Shown here: piece by piece, positions 12,339-25,637 of the stretch
Position numbering within the stretch: the stretch's first letter is position 1
Layout of the letters: every line of letters begins with the position of its first letter
Assembly (NCBI GenBank): GCA_038502055.1
Contig: JAXRKN010000039.1
Span: 5,084,001-5,148,000 of the forward strand
Direction: 5' to 3'
DNA length: 64,000 nt
Origin: Tanytarsus gracilentus
Taxonomy: Eukaryota; Arthropoda; Insecta; Diptera; Chironomidae
Notes under the pieces: model-generated
The model's database searches: none
What the model was told of the DNA's origin: nothing
What the model saw: the letters and a program-made list of their open reading frames with translations, nothing else
Program-made: the position numbers and the translations under genes

Positions 12339-15300
12339 TGTAGATGGCTGTGAAAAGAGGATTAATTTAATTTTAAAAAAATATCAATAATTCTTCTCTC
12401 ACCCTGCATTTGATTTTACAATAATTTACTCGAAATACGCAATGTTTTTATTATGAACACAATCTGGAGACTCTTGTCTGATGAATTAGACGATTTTAAA
12501 CTAATTAAAGTTAAGATTTTTCTCGAAAATGGGTAAGTTAAAAAAAATTTTACTTTTGTTATGCAAAATTTCTTTCGTTTAATTTTAACGAAGAATTTGA
12601 AATTAAAAAGTCCGTTAGAACAATTTTTCAACACACGCATGCGATCAGGAATTTAGCTGAGCACTTTAATTAAATAATTTTATTGAGATTCCTTTTTAAT
12701 TCATTCAAGTTTATTAAAATGGAAAGCTTTACTAAAGAGCGGCGCGATTATGGACTTTTCCGTTGTTTCAACTTTTCATTTCAACAAAGCCATCCAAATA
12801 CGGATCATGCACGTCGTGTACAAATTTAGCACACACTTACATTTTATCAGAAAAATATATGCGAAGATATTGCAAGAGAGAGAGAGTGAATATAAGGGAA
12901 TAATTGTAAGGATTAGCATACGAAATCGATCACTTTTATGCACTTTGCCGACAAAAAGAGAGAGAGTTTATGCTGGACAAATAGTTTGCCTTTTTGCGAT
13001 ATTTGCGTATATGTAAATCAATTTGCAAATTCCTTGAATGAGGTTTTTGTGGCGACAAATTGGATGAGATAAACTCTAAATTTTTTACAATTCTCGCTTT
13101 ACACTAAAATTAACAACTCCTTTGATGTTTAAAATTAAACCTTAAATAAAATTTATCTCGGCTTCAACGTATTTTCAATAGACAATTGTATACAAAAAGT
13201 ATACTTTTATTTAAATTTACGGCTTCAACGGTTTTCATGTCCCACGCAGGCTTTGATGTTTAATTTTCGAATTTATTTTTTTGTGAAGGCTAAAAGAAGA
13301 AGAGAAGCCCTTATTTAATTGAATAAAATGAATGTTCACAAGCATGTAGCTCATAACTTATAATTCTCCTTTACATGCACCATCATATATGTGTGTATTA
13401 GGCGTTTATCGGCCAGCATTGATTGCTACTACTCGACTTTAATTTCCTGCTCTCTTTTAGTTTCATTTTTTTTGCTTTCGAATGAAGAACAAACTTTAAA
13501 GTAGCAATTAATGTGCACGTAATTCAGCTTCTGGCTGCTCGAGAAAAATATAATATTGATTTTAACCTGCCGCGAGATAATTCTCGAGAGTGTACATTGC
13601 AAATTTTTTCACTCAAATGATAATCTACAGTCGATGATCAGGAGATTGCATAAAATTAAAAATTTTTAAATTTGGATGCTAAAGATTAAATAAAAATTTG
13701 TTGCTTTACAAATTTTTTAAATTCAAATAAAATCTTGGTACTCGCCAGTCCTTACACATATGCTTTATGATCTTCATTCCAACTGAATTGTTGCTTCCAC
13801 ATATTATGTGAATTTTAATAAAATTGTAATATCTCTCTTTACTGCACATTTCTTGCTTGATTATTGATGTTGGAGATAGTTAGGTATTCAACATTAATTG
13901 ACCATTAAAATAAAGTTTCCGTCTGTTGTTGCATATTTTAATTATTTTGAAACTGTAAATTAGATTGCGGCAATCAATATAAAAAAATCGGTAAATGCTT
14001 TTTAATCTTATTGCTTTTTAATGTAAGACTTTTATTTTCATTTTGAGATAAGAGGCAAAGAGAGTTGTGGGGTTTTATGGATTGTATTTGCAAACAAGTG
14101 AAACTGCTTAATAACTTCACATGAAATTGATCCTGAAATATTAAGGCAATTAATTGTTTTAAATTCTTCTAAGGCTTTCAACCACAATTTAATCTACAAT
14201 CATTCGAATTAATCTCAGCTCCTAAAAAATTATTTATCCGTAATTAAAAGCCGAATAAATTCCTTCAAAAAAAATCTTTGAAAGCTCGAATTTCATGTAT
14301 CTTGCAATTAAATCAGGTGACTTGCAGCATTAATCCTTTTGAAATGATGTCGATAAATGCCACTGATATGGGTAAATTAAAAAAAAGAGAGAACTTACAA
14401 GGGAAGATTGAATTGGCCGCAAGTGAAAGTGCACGAGCAAAAGGTTTATTGTGATTAATTAAGTCTTGATTTTATTTATCAACACCGTAAGACCGGAGCT
14501 AATAAATGTTAATCGTGTACAAAGGATCAAGGACGTGGTGGACTCAATTTGGTGTCAAATTCCACAACCTTAATTTTTAAATTATTTTTATTTTTAAAAC
14601 TTAAAAAATCTTTAAAATTTTATGTTTTCAGGAAATTGTAAAAATTGTATGTATTTTTAGAACCTTTTAAAAAATTAACGAAGGAATTTAAAAAGCCATA
14701 AAAATGCCCATAAAAGTTCTCAATTCTGCATGCCTTATTGTCGCGTTTTTATTCAACAACTTTTTTTTTATAACGTGCTGAAATAAATGAGAAAATATAA
14801 ATGACGACAGAGAAGAAAAAATTCTTCTTTATTTAATTTGCGAGCACACAACACAAAAGCAAGTCTTTCGAGAAGCACGAAAACGAATATTTTTGCGTGT
14901 CATTGTTTGCGCTATTTTACTGATTTTATTTCAGTTCCCAATCTCGTTACCGTTTTCAATTTTCAATTTTTTTTTATATTTTTTCGTTTTCTCATTCCAT
15001 AATCATCATTCCTCGTCGCCCTCCTCGCGTTCGCCTTGTAAAATGCATGAAAAGAATAGATTTCAAGAAGGAATTTCTGGTTGTTGTTGCTGTTGTTCGG
15101 GGCGGCGAGCGCATAATGAGAAAGTCAATTTATTTAAAAGTCGGGGAGGAATATTAAAAATGTCATTTTCAAATCACACACACACACATTTATATGATCA
15201 TGCATTGTGGTGTCTTAAGTAAAAAATGACATTAAAAAATTTAACGTAAATTTTATTTTTAAATTCATTTTCTTAAAATAATCTCTACAAGCTCAAGTTT

Positions 15301-15958
15301 CTTGCGTCACATTACTGTTGATACAAAAAAAGTCTTTCGTTACGAATCGTTTTCGATGTGAACGGGTCGACACACAGAAAGTGCACTCATGATGCATGCG
15401 AGACAGTGCGCCAATGCACATGAGGCATTTAATGTTATATTATGAAATCAACTCATAAATTTCATCTGAATACAATGGCCATTTAAAATGATATTTTTCG
15501 AACGTTAATAAAGCTCATCAACCAACTAAATACTGGACCGAAGGGCGACGTCTACTGCGATGGCATTGACGAAGACGAAAGAGATGAGGAATCAAAAAAA
15601 AATTGGCATTTAAGCGCATGGCACAATTGTTCTCTCTTTAATGCATCGATTGTTGATATAAATTTGATAAAATTCTTTCGACAAGCCGATAAATCATTTT
15701 CATGAAAAAGATCGCGATCTCTTTTCGCTGATAAGAGAGGAAAAAAGATCAAAAAAATATTTCATGCGAAAACGAAGTCGAAGTCTGTCGCCACCGAGAT
15801 GGCTGATGAAATGAAATGGAATGTCTTGCGATGATGACCTTAACGTACGCTTTCGCACTGCAATAAAATTCCGTTTAATTATTTCAGTGAATTTATTTTT
15901 TCTTCGAAATTAATTCGAATTACCTAAAGTTAAATTTCTTAGTTTAGTAAATTATAAA
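12339..15958. other. Non-coding stretch upstream of the CENP-C gene
   Basis: The first about 80 bp holds the CENP-C leader exon and leader intron. The rest is AT-rich, with short GAGA/CT tracts (about 12870-12890 and 12955-12965), a CA run at 15175-15188 and a GC-richer patch near 15000-15120. Open frames at 12750-13016, 14893-15222 and 15552-15752 look random. No gene can be supported. Confidence 0.5.
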
Positions 15959-17353
15959 TTATTTGTCACCTCTAAATTGTCCACTTAGCATGGAAGAGAG
16001 TCTCAACCACATTGAACTTTTATCATATCTTAGACATTCATTCACATTTTCTGTTAAGAATTTGAAAGCTTTGACCATTTCTTCTGCACTTACTTTATGT
16101 TGTGTCATAACTCCATGAAGAGTGCACAAATTATTTTCATCATACACTAAGCGCATAGCTGGATGATCAATGAGAGGAATTTCTAATTTTTTTGCCACAA
16201 AACTTGTTAGAAAAATGTCCTCAAAATGAAAAATTGGAGTTTTAAAACTTTCGTGATAAAGTTTATGCACAACATCATTCGACATAACGTATGCAAATCC
16301 TTCAAGGTATGGCGGAAATTTCTCTCCTGCGTACATATATTCAGGCGTGTAGTATCGATGATTTTTTTGTCTGTTTACAATGCCGAATTTGAAATATGTG
16401 CCCATGAGTAAATTTTTGGTTTTTATAATTTGATTTTTCTCTTTTAAAGGATACTCCGCATTGTAAGCGTAGACGGCTGACTTATACATTGGAATTGTGC
16501 CACCAAGAAGAACTTGAATTAAATTTGGAATATTTATGAAAGCATCATCATCAGTTTTAAGAAGAAATTTTGCTAAAAAAGAGATTAAAATTTGAATTTT
16601 TACTTTAATAGTTTGGAAATAATTTTAACCTTTATTTTGACATCGCCTGGTGAACCATTTAAGCATCGTCACACTTTTTAATGTTAGATTGTGGTAACTA
16701 TCAATAAAATCCTCTTGAACTATGTCATCTAAAAAATTATGATTGCAGTTTATAACAATTTTAAAGCTTTTATGAACTCACTAAACACATTATCCTCAAA
16801 GTTTATGTTGAGTTGAGTACTTTCATTTTCTTCATCTATTACATTGAATTTTCCAATGAAAAACACAACTTTAACTCTATATTTTGTCGAAGATTCATCG
16901 TCATGCTGTTAAACAAATCATTGATTTTTCAAGTTGTTGATTTAATTTTAATCAAAAACTGACCCTCTCAATATATTCCTGCCACTTATCTTTATTTATT
17001 TTAAGATATTTTTCCTTCCGATCGCCATGTGCTTGATTAAAAAAATTGTGATTGAAGTATGACGTATTTCCCCAATATTTTCGTATTGCATGACGACGTT
17101 CGAAATTTTGAGGTGCAGATGCCACAGCGATTATCAATAAAATGGATTCATTCGAACGACAAATTGTGATAGGTTCAATAATTGCTGTATTTTTATCAAA
17201 TTTTAGATAATCTGACAAATTTCTCGAAGTATTTGAATACCATCCGATATCGATGGGTTCTTTTTCACTTTCACTTGGTAAGTTTAAATAAAAAATAAAC
17301 AAAACAAATTGCATTAAAATTATTAATAAAATTTTTCGTCTTCTTCTAGCCAT
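15959..17353 (-). CDS. Beta-1,3-galactosyltransferase-like protein, copy A
   Basis: A 408-aa type II Golgi glycosyltransferase of family GT31. Exons are 17353-16964, 16905-16782, 16728-16630 and 16572-15959; introns are 58, 53 and 57 bp. The start is the ATG before ARRRRKILL; a more distal in-frame GTG is not needed, and copy B starts at the same point. Residues 2-6 are basic, followed by a signal anchor (about 7-24). Family motifs appear in order: SAPQNFERRHAIRKYWGN (79-96), VVFFIGKF (about 143-150), QEDFIDSYHNLTLKS (176-190), the metal-binding DDD (212-214) inside FLLKTDDDAF, PPYLEGFAYVMS, and the acidic pair in HFEDIFLTSF (about 322-323). All expected catalytic motifs are present. The acceptor sugar is unknown. 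It lies head-to-tail with copy B, 213 bp away. Confidence 0.9.
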
Positions 17354-17566
17354 GTCTCTAGTAAAACTCTTTATTTGGAAAGCCAATTTTTTCTTATCTG
17401 GATAATATAAGTGTGTGTTAGGCACTTCAATTGATTAGTATAATGGTATCTTGTTTAATTGTATAATCCAAGTGTCTCACCCATCGGGAAAATATTTTAG
17501 AACTAAAATTTTATTAAAAAAATTCTCAAAATCACATCAAAAATTAATTTAAAATTCTCATTTTAA

Positions 17567-18960
17567 TTATTTGTCACCTCTAAATTGTCCACTTAGCATG
17601 GAAGAGAGTCTCAACCACCTTGAACTTTTATCATATCTTGGACATTCATTTACATTTTCTGTTAAGAATTTGAAAGCTTTGACCATTTCTTCTGCACTTA
17701 CTTTATGTTGTGTCATAACTCCATGAAGAGTGCACAAATTATTTTCATCATACACTAAGCGCATGGCTGGGTGATCAATGAGAGGAATTTTAATTCTGTT
17801 AGCTACAAAACTTGTTAGAAAAATATCCTCAAAATGAAAAATTGATGTTTTAAAACTTTCGCGATAAAGTTTATGCACAACATCATTCGACATAACGTAT
17901 GCAGATCCTTCAAGATATGGCGGAAATTTTTTTTCTGCGTACATAAATTCTGGCGTGTAATATCGATCACTTTTTTGTCTGTTCACAATGCCGAATTTAT
18001 AAAAAGAGCCCATTAGTACATTTTTGGTTTTGGTCATTCGATTTTTGTCCATTAAAGGATACTCAGCATTGTACGCGTAGACGGCTGACTTATACATTGG
18101 AATTGTGCCACCAAGAAGAACTTGAATTAAATTTGGAATATTTATGAAAGCATCATCATCAGTTTTGAGAAGAAATTTTGCTAAAAAGAGATAAAATTTG
18201 AATTTTTACTTTAATAGTTTGGAATTAATTTAACCTTTATTTTGACATCGCCTTGCGAACCATTTAAGCATCGTCACACTTTTTAATGTTAGATTGTGGT
18301 AACTATCAATAAAATCCTCTTGAACTATGTCATCTAAAAAATTATGATTGCAGTTTATAACAATTTTAAAACTTTTATGTACTCACTAAACACATTATCC
18401 TCATAGTTTATGTTGAGTTGAGTAATTTCGTTTTCTTCATTTATTTCATTGAAATTTCCAATGAAAAACACAACTTTAACTCTATATTTTGTCGAAGATT
18501 CATCGTCATGCTGTCAAAAAAAACTCAAAATTTTTCAAGTTGATAATTTATATTTTAATCAGAAACTGACCCTCTCAATATATTCTTGCCACTTATCTTT
18601 ATTTATTTTAAGATATTTTTCGTTCCGATCGCCATGTGCTTGATTAAAAAAATTGTGATTGAAGTATGACGTATTTCCCCAATATTTTCGTATTTCACGG
18701 CGACGTTCGAAATTTTGAGGTGCAGATGCCACAGCGATTATCAATAAAATGGATTCATTCGAGCGACAAATTGTGATAGGTTCAATAATTGCTGTATTTT
18801 TATCAAATTTTAGATAATCTGACAAATTTCTGGATGTATTCGAATACCATCCGATATCGATGGGTTCTTTTACACTTTCACTTTTTGATTTAAAATAAAA
18901 AATAAAGAAAACTAGTTGAAATAATATTATTAATAAAATCTTTCGTCTTCTTCTGGCCAT
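17567..18960 (-). CDS. Beta-1,3-galactosyltransferase-like protein, copy B
   Basis: A 408-aa tandem paralogue of copy A with identical exon sizes: 18960-18571, 18510-18387, 18333-18235 and 18180-17567; introns are 60, 53 and 54 bp. It keeps the signal anchor (KILLIILFQLVFFIFYF), the SAPQNFERR...RKYWGN block, QEDFIDSYHNLT, DDD, PPYLEGSAYVMS and FEDIFLTSF, so it should be an active GT31 enzyme. Most exons and even the introns are nearly identical to copy A. The clearest differences are in the anchor and stem (about residues 13-32) and scattered sites in exon 4 (MDKNRMTKTKNVLMG versus KEKNQIIKTKNLLMG). This suggests recent duplication or ongoing gene conversion. Confidence 0.9.
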
Positions 18961-21076
18961 GTCTCTAGTAAAACTCTTTATTTTTTTGGAAAAATCAAAG
19001 TCAATTTTTTATTATCTAGAAAATATGAAGCTTATCAGAAACAAATTTATATCAGCTTACGATAAGAAATTTATATTATGATAAAATAAGAATTATTCAT
19101 AGAACTAAAAGTTTTTAGCTGCATTTTTTACCGTCATGCTTCATAATGAACTTTCTTTGAAAATACTTCGTCTCAAAAAATGAGCTTGAATTTCAAAATT
19201 TTAATTTCTTGCTCCTTTTCTTATAAAAAGCTCAAAATACATTTAATTTAGAAATTTTTATAGTAAAAGATCTCGAGAACGTAATTTTTTCAAACATCTC
19301 TTGGAACTTTCGTTATGAAAAAAAAAAACTAAAACTATACATTTTACTGCCAATATACATTGACACATCACAGATTTTTATGATTGTTGTGCCTCTCAAT
19401 ATTTTTTTCAGCGAGCTTCTTATTATAATTTTATTTGAGGTTCACTGTATAGTAAATGCGGCTATGAATCGACAATGACAATTGTGTGATCAAGAGAGAA
19501 CAAAATTGAAAAGAGAAGAAGAAGTTGAAACCAACCACACCTCAAGTCGAATTTATGATGATTTTCCCGTTCAGCGATTTTTACGATGTTGATTAATAAA
19601 AAATGGCATACAATTGAGCATAGAATTCATTGAAATTCTTCTTTCTTTTTTAAGTAAGTACAATTTATTTCAGACTGTGCATAGATCCAACAGAGTCGAG
19701 ACATAGATACATACAAAAATTTAAATTTTTCATATTGACTTTCTTTGAATCAAAAATTTAATTGTTCGCTGCTTTCACGGATATTGAAATTATCGTCATG
19801 CAATCTCTGAATCACTCAAGTCTTGTTAATAATGAACCACTAAAAGTGCCAATTAATTATTGTTTTTCAACGTCGCGCCTTCAACTGCATTATTGGGATT
19901 TTTTACACTCCACTGAATTACACAGAAATTGATTAACCCCAAAAATTATTTTCGTTGTAATTTATTGCCTTAATTGATTCTCTCTTTTGCATTTATATTT
20001 GAGTTTGTTAATTGAAGAACTTCTTCGCGAAGTTAGCAGAGACGATTCAGACCATTTAACAAATGTGTGGACACTTTTTGAAAAATTTTATTTTTTTAAA
20101 AATATAAATTTGAACTTTTTTAAATTCTTCCTTAAACAAAAATCTGCCCTTGCTTACACGAGTTTGTTTGACATCGGAATGTTTTTAATTATATAGCAAA
20201 TTTAATTGCTGGTGCTACTACTGCTTCGCTCTCGATATTTATTTTGTTTCTCCAGTCTGCAAAGTGCATCATGCTGACTTACTCGCTCCTGTGGATATGC
20301 TGTAAAAAATATATTTTTTACTCACAATTCTCTAACCACTTTATGATCCATTAAATTTTTTATTACACTTTGATAATTTGCCTTTAAAAATAGATTAAGC
20401 GTAATTCAAAGCTCTGATAGTTGGTAACTAGATACAGAAATTACCTCGTGAGTTGACTTGAACACATTAAAGTTTAAATTATACTTATCAATTTAATGCC
20501 ACTTGAACTGGTTGTTGTCAAACGAAAAAAAATCAAGATACCAAAAAATTGGTAAATTCCAAGTAAATTCCAGAAAATTTTGATTATTTTTAAAAATTAA
20601 TTCATGTTTAAAAAATGTTTACAAACTGTTTGAATTGCATTAATTAAATAAATTAAGGGTGCTGCACTCTGGCTTAAAATTAATTAATTTAAAAATTTTT
20701 ACTGACTTAATAGTGAAGTAATTTATGGGTTACTTAGCAACTGACTGACACTAGCAAAGTTTAACTTGTTCAGTCCTACTTAACTCAATTTATAACAATT
20801 AAATAAGTAAGAACATGCCTCAGTGGCGTCTAGTTCATAAGTGAATAAAAAAAGCTTTAAAAATTAAAATCACACCGTTCACTAATGATAATTGTCACAA
20901 ATCACGTGAAAGCCTTTATCTAAGGAACTTAATTCCTTAAAACAATATCACAGATTCCAATTGATCAATAGAATGTCAAAAAATAAAGAGTTGCTTGTGA
21001 ACAAGAAAATATAAATTTGAAACGTGCTTACGTGAAATTTATTTGGGGGCGTGAACTTTTCTTATCAAAAATTTTG
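18961..21076. other. Non-coding stretch between GT31 and PiT genes
   Basis: An intergenic region with promoters facing outwards. The GT31 copy B promoter lies at its left end, where several GATA-type sites occur (about 19030-19085). An isolated CACGTG followed by TTATCT lies at about 20903-20922, echoing the PiT module further right. The frame at 19987-20196 has no ATG start and no domain. Confidence 0.5.
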
Positions 21077-21077
21077 T

Positions 21078-21204
21078 GATAAGATAAAATTTCAAGCACG
21101 AGTAATTTTCACGTGTTAAACAGACCTTCGATGCATGTGAGCCTTTATATCGGTCAATCGACTTGGATTAAGTTTACTTTTGTCGTGCGACTCCACTTTA
21201 TTCG
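21078..21204 (+). promoter_or_regulatory. PiT copy 1 upstream module: GATA pair, E-box and GTCGTGCGAC
   Basis: GATAAGATAA at 21078-21087 and CACGTG at 21110-21115 are followed by CAGACC...ATGCATG and, near 21182, GTCGTGCGACTCCACTTT. The same elements in the same order occur at 23227-23348 upstream of PiT copy 2, with the GATA to E-box offset (32 bp) unchanged. The sequence between the elements has diverged more, so these look like retained regulatory sites. The core promoter is probably near 21449 (TTTATATTTAAA), with a start around GCAGTTCTCTTC at 21496. Confidence 0.65.
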
Positions 21205-21565
21205 AGAGCATCCATGAATTTCATGCATGATTTTGACACTCAAGACAAAAGTTGATAATTCAAGTGAAATGCACTGATTTTATTTATTGAACCAATTGAG
21301 CTTAAAAACCAGATTTTTCTTGAAAAGTGTTAAATCACACAATTTTCACAAGCAAATCACTCAATAAAATATGAAAATCATTCAATATCCTTAAGTTTAA
21401 GTCTGCCTCATTCATCAGTCAATATGTCAACATTCGACAAATTTTTCTGATATGATTTTTATATTTAAACGGAAGTTAGACTCAAGTTAAAAGCAGTTCT
21501 CTTCTGAAAGCCGAAGAAAATTCACAAAATTTAAAGAATTTGAGTTAAAAAATTAAATTAAAAAA

Positions 21566-23081
21566 ATGGATGCTTATTCTAGTGAAGTTTTGTGGATTGT
21601 GATTCTTGGATTTATTCTTTCATTCATCCTCGCTTTTGCAATTGGCGCTAATGATGTCGCGAACTCTTTTGCTACTAGCATTGGTGCTGGTGTGCTTACC
21701 ATGAAGCAAGCTTGCTATTTAGCTTCAGTTTTTGAGATCGCTGGTGCAATTCTACTGGGTTATAAAGTATCGGACACGATTAGAAAAGGAATTTTGGACA
21801 TTGATCTCTATAAGGGTGCCGAGAAGGAATTGATGCTTGGCATGCTGGCATCACTCGCTGGTTGTGCCATTTGGCTTCTAATTGCAACATACTTCAAACT
21901 ACCAGTCTCAACAACCCATTCAATCATTGGTGCTTCTGTTGGATTTGGACTGGTCGCTAGAGGAAGTGAAGGAATACAATGGGGTGAAATTGGTATCATC
22001 GCTGCCTCGTGGGTTATTTCACCAGTTATGGCTGGAATTATAAGTGTGGCAATTTACATGCTTTTTTATAAATTTATCTTAAAAGCAAATATGCCATTCA
22101 AAGCTGGAATCAAAGCTCTTCCAATAATTTGGGGAATTGTGCTTTTTATAAATGTCATTGGTATCACTCTCGATGGATCTAAATGTAAGAGAATAATTTT
22201 TAAATATTTAACTTTAAATTAATTAATTTTTTACAGTACTTGGAATGCATCATCTAAAAGTTTGGATGTCTTTCGCCATTTCAATTGGCGTTGCATTAAT
22301 CACGATGGTCATCATTCACTTTTTTGTTGCTCCATGGCAGGAGAAAAAAATTTTGGTGAAACAACCCTATTCCGATTCATCAGTTGAGAAAGGAGAAATC
22401 AACAAGTCGACCATCACCGTAAATACAATTGCAATCTCATCAGACTCAGTTACTCCAGTTGTTAAATCAAATGAAAAGGAAGAAGAAACTCGAGTCAATC
22501 TCTTATTTCACTTTGTTCAAATTTTGGCTGCAATTTTCAGTAGTTTCGCACATGGCGGCAATGATGTCGCTAATGCGATTGCACCTTTAATCACACTATG
22601 GATCGTTTACACAACAGGCGATGTTCAATCGAAGGCTGAGACTCCAATTCCTCTTCTTGCTTACGGAGGTCTTGGAATTGTTTTCGGACTTTGGTTTTTG
22701 GGTCGCAGAGTCGTTGAAACTGTCGGTTTCGATTTAACTAAAATCACGCCAGCAACGTGAGTTTAAATCCTGTAAGATAATTTAAATTTTACAATTTTGT
22801 ATTTTATTAGTGGTGTCACAATTGAAAGCGGTGCTGCAGCAACAGTTTTGATGGCGAGTAAAATTGGAGTTCCAATCAGTACGACTCACTGTAAAGTCGG
22901 TGCCGTTGCCTTTGTTGGATGGGCTTATGGAAAAACTTTCAATGATCAAGAAAAAGCAGAAAATTCAAGTCATGTCAACTGGAAACTTTTCGCTGGCATT
23001 GTCGGAGCTTGGGTGATAACTTTACCAGCTTCAGGAGGCATCTCAGCTCTTCTCATGTTCTTCTTCAAATTTTTAGTATAA
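21566..23081 (+). CDS. PiT family phosphate transporter (SLC20), copy 1
   Basis: A 469-aa inorganic phosphate symporter of the PiT/SLC20 family in the plasma membrane. Exons are 21566-22184, 22237-22756 and 22811-23081; introns are 52 and 54 bp. Both PiT signature repeats are present: GANDVANS at residues 27-34 and GGNDVANA at 313-320. Each is followed by the conserved STTH motif (PVSTTHSI and PISTTHCK). Many hydrophobic segments flank a short cytoplasmic loop of about 55 residues (about 240-290), far smaller than the loop of vertebrate PiT proteins. AATAAA is at 23136-23141. It is the first of three paralogues and shares its promoter module with copy 2. Substrate and coupling ion are inferred from the family. 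Confidence 0.93.
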
Positions 23082-23843
23082 GTTGTAAGTTTAAATTTTA
23101 ATATTAAGTATATTTATACAAAAATAATTAAGGACAATAAAGAGTCTAATTAAAAGTTAACAGCCTCGTGACTTTTGTGAGTTGTGGGCGGGACAAATCT
23201 ATCAAATCCATTGAATTGTTTTCAGCGATAAGATAAAAATTCAAGCACGAGTATGTTTCACGTGTTAAGCAGACCATTAATGCATGCACAATTTTTTATG
23301 ACTACTTGATTGTCATTGGAATTAAGTTTGTCGTGCGACGCCACTTTTCGGGATGATGCCAACATCAAGTGTACACTTAAGACAATTTTTTGATAAATTT
23401 TGATTTAATTAGTAATTATCTGATGAAATTACTTTGGCTACCTCAGAAGGCTAAAACTACGTCATCGTAAGTTATCATGTGTACTTGAAATTAATAAAAA
23501 ATCATCCAATTAAAGCTTCACTCTTAATCTAACACGGGAATTTGTCAATCTTTGACAGAGTGACGAATTCTTTGTGATATCTTAAAAGTATTTAAGCAGC
23601 TATCGCTACAAAGTTGAAGGCAGTCCTCTTACAGAAGCTAAAGAGAACTTACAAAAAGATTTAATTTTAAAATCAAGTGATTGACTTTAAGAAATCACAA
23701 AATTTGTGACCTAAAGAAAGTGAGTTAAAAATATTTTTGAATTTTTTTGTGCCAATTTTTAAATTAACTTTGAGTCACATGGAATTTTTATATCAGCAAT
23801 TAATTTTTAACTTTTCTTCTATAGGTTAAAAGATAAAAGTGAA
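23082..23843 (+). promoter_or_regulatory. PiT copy 2 promoter, duplicated module and leader intron
   Basis: GATAAGATAA (23227-23236) and CACGTG (23259-23264) match the module upstream of copy 1, as does GTCGTGCGAC at about 23329. The start region GCAGTCCTCTTAC near 23620 resembles GCAGTTCTCTTC of copy 1. A leader intron is likely at 23720-23824 (GTGAGT to CTATAG), placing the ATG (23844) 19 bp into the next exon. Confidence 0.6.
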
Positions 23844-25384
23844 ATGGAGGCATATCTTAGTGAAGTTTTGTGGATTGTGATTCTTGGTTTTATAATTTCG
23901 TTCATCCTCGCTTTTGCAATTGGCGCCAATGATGTCGCGAACTCTTTTGCTACAAGTGTCGGTGCTGGTGTGCTAACTCTAAAGCAAGCTTGCTATTTAG
24001 CTTCAGTTTTTGAGATCGCTGGTGCAATTCTACTGGGTTATAAAGTGTCAGACACGATTAGAAAAGGAATTTTGGACATCAATTTGTACAAAGGCGCTGA
24101 AAAAGAATTAATGCTTGGCATGCTGGCAACGCTAGCTGGTTGTGCTATTTGGCTTCTAATTGCAACATACTTCAAACTTCCAGTCTCAACAACACATTCA
24201 ATAGTGGGATCAACAGTCGGTTTTGGACTGGTCGCTAGAGGAGGCGAAGGAATAAAATGGGGTGAAATTGGCATCATCGCTGGCTCGTGGGTTATTTCAC
24301 CAATTATGGCTGGAATTATAAGTGTGGCAATTTACATGCTTTTGTACAAGTATATTTTAAAAGCGGAAATGCCATTCAAAGCCGGAATCAAAGCTCTTCC
24401 AATAATTTGGGGCGTTGTGTTGTTAGTCAACGTTCTCGGTATCACTCTCGATGGATCCAAATGTAAGTTAATGACTTTAAGAACATAAAAAGAAATTAAT
24501 GTAATTTTTTACAGTACTTGGAATGCATCATCTCAAAGTTTGGATGTCAATTGCTATTTCAATTGGTGTTGCACTTATCACGATGCTCATCATTCACTTC
24601 ACAATAGCTCCCATGCAAGAAAGAAAAATTTTGATAAAGCATCCTTATCAACCCACTTCACAAGTTCAAACGATTTCATCAATTGAGAAAGCAGATGGCG
24701 AAAAACCAACGATCACAGTGAATGTGATGACAAATTCAACCAATTCTATGGCACCTATTGTTAGACCGGATGAAAAGGAAGAAGAAACTCGAGTCAATCT
24801 CTTATTTCATTTTGTTCAAATTTTGGCGGCAATCTTCAGTAGTTTCGCACATGGCGGCAATGATGTCGCTAATGCAATCGGACCATTGATCACAATCTGG
24901 CTTGTTTATACAACTGGAGACGTTGCAACAAAAGCTGAGACTCCACTTCCTCTTCTTGCTTATGGCGGTCTTGGAATTGTTTTTGGACTTTGGTTCCTCG
25001 GCCGTAGAGTCATTGAAACGGTTGGATTTAATCTAACTAAAATCACGCCAGCAACGTGAGTTTATAAAATTAAATTTTTTAAAATAAAATTTTACAATTT
25101 TGTAATTTTTTAGTGGTGTCACAATTGAAAGCGGTGCTGCAGCAACAGTTCTGATGGCGAGTAAAATTGGAGTTCCAATCAGTACGACTCACTGTAAAGT
25201 CGGTGCCGTAGCCTTTGTAGGATGGGTTTACGGTAAAACCTTTAATGAACAAGAAAAAGCAGAAAATTCAAGTCATGTCAATTGGAAACTTTTTGCTGGC
25301 ATTGTCGGAGCTTGGGTGATAACTTTACCAGCTTCAGGAGCCATCTCAGCTCTTCTCATGTACTTCTTCAAATTTTTAGTATAA
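23844..25384 (+). CDS. PiT family phosphate transporter (SLC20), copy 2
   Basis: A 476-aa paralogue of copy 1. Exons are 23844-24462, 24515-25055 and 25114-25384; introns are 52 and 58 bp. It has the same two GANDVANS and GGNDVANA signatures and both STTH motifs. The membrane segments are almost identical to copy 1. The cytoplasmic loop has diverged and is seven residues longer. Exon 1 and exon 3 lengths (619 and 271 nt) equal those of copy 1 exactly. AATAAA is at 25481-25486. It probably arose by a recent tandem duplication that included the promoter. Confidence 0.93.
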
Positions 25385-25637
25385 GTTTCTTAGTTTTTTA
25401 AATTATTATTAAGTTAAGGTTATTTATATTAAAACAATTAGAAGCTTAAGAATGAAGAAATTCGAGTGATCCGAATAGAAAATAAAATTTCTCAATCAAA
25501 ACAAAAATGTTTTATTGTTTGGTAGCCAATCTTAATTAATGTGTAAACTCTAATAAAAAAAACCACTCATTAATTGCCATACAAACAAATCATAAATTTC
25601 ATTCCTTAATGACTTTGAGAACTTTTGATAGCTGAAT

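Noticed and set aside
17353..17425. N-terminal extension of GT31 copy A starting at GTG
   Set aside because: Copy B starts at the equivalent internal ATG, and the basic residues plus signal anchor follow directly from that ATG.
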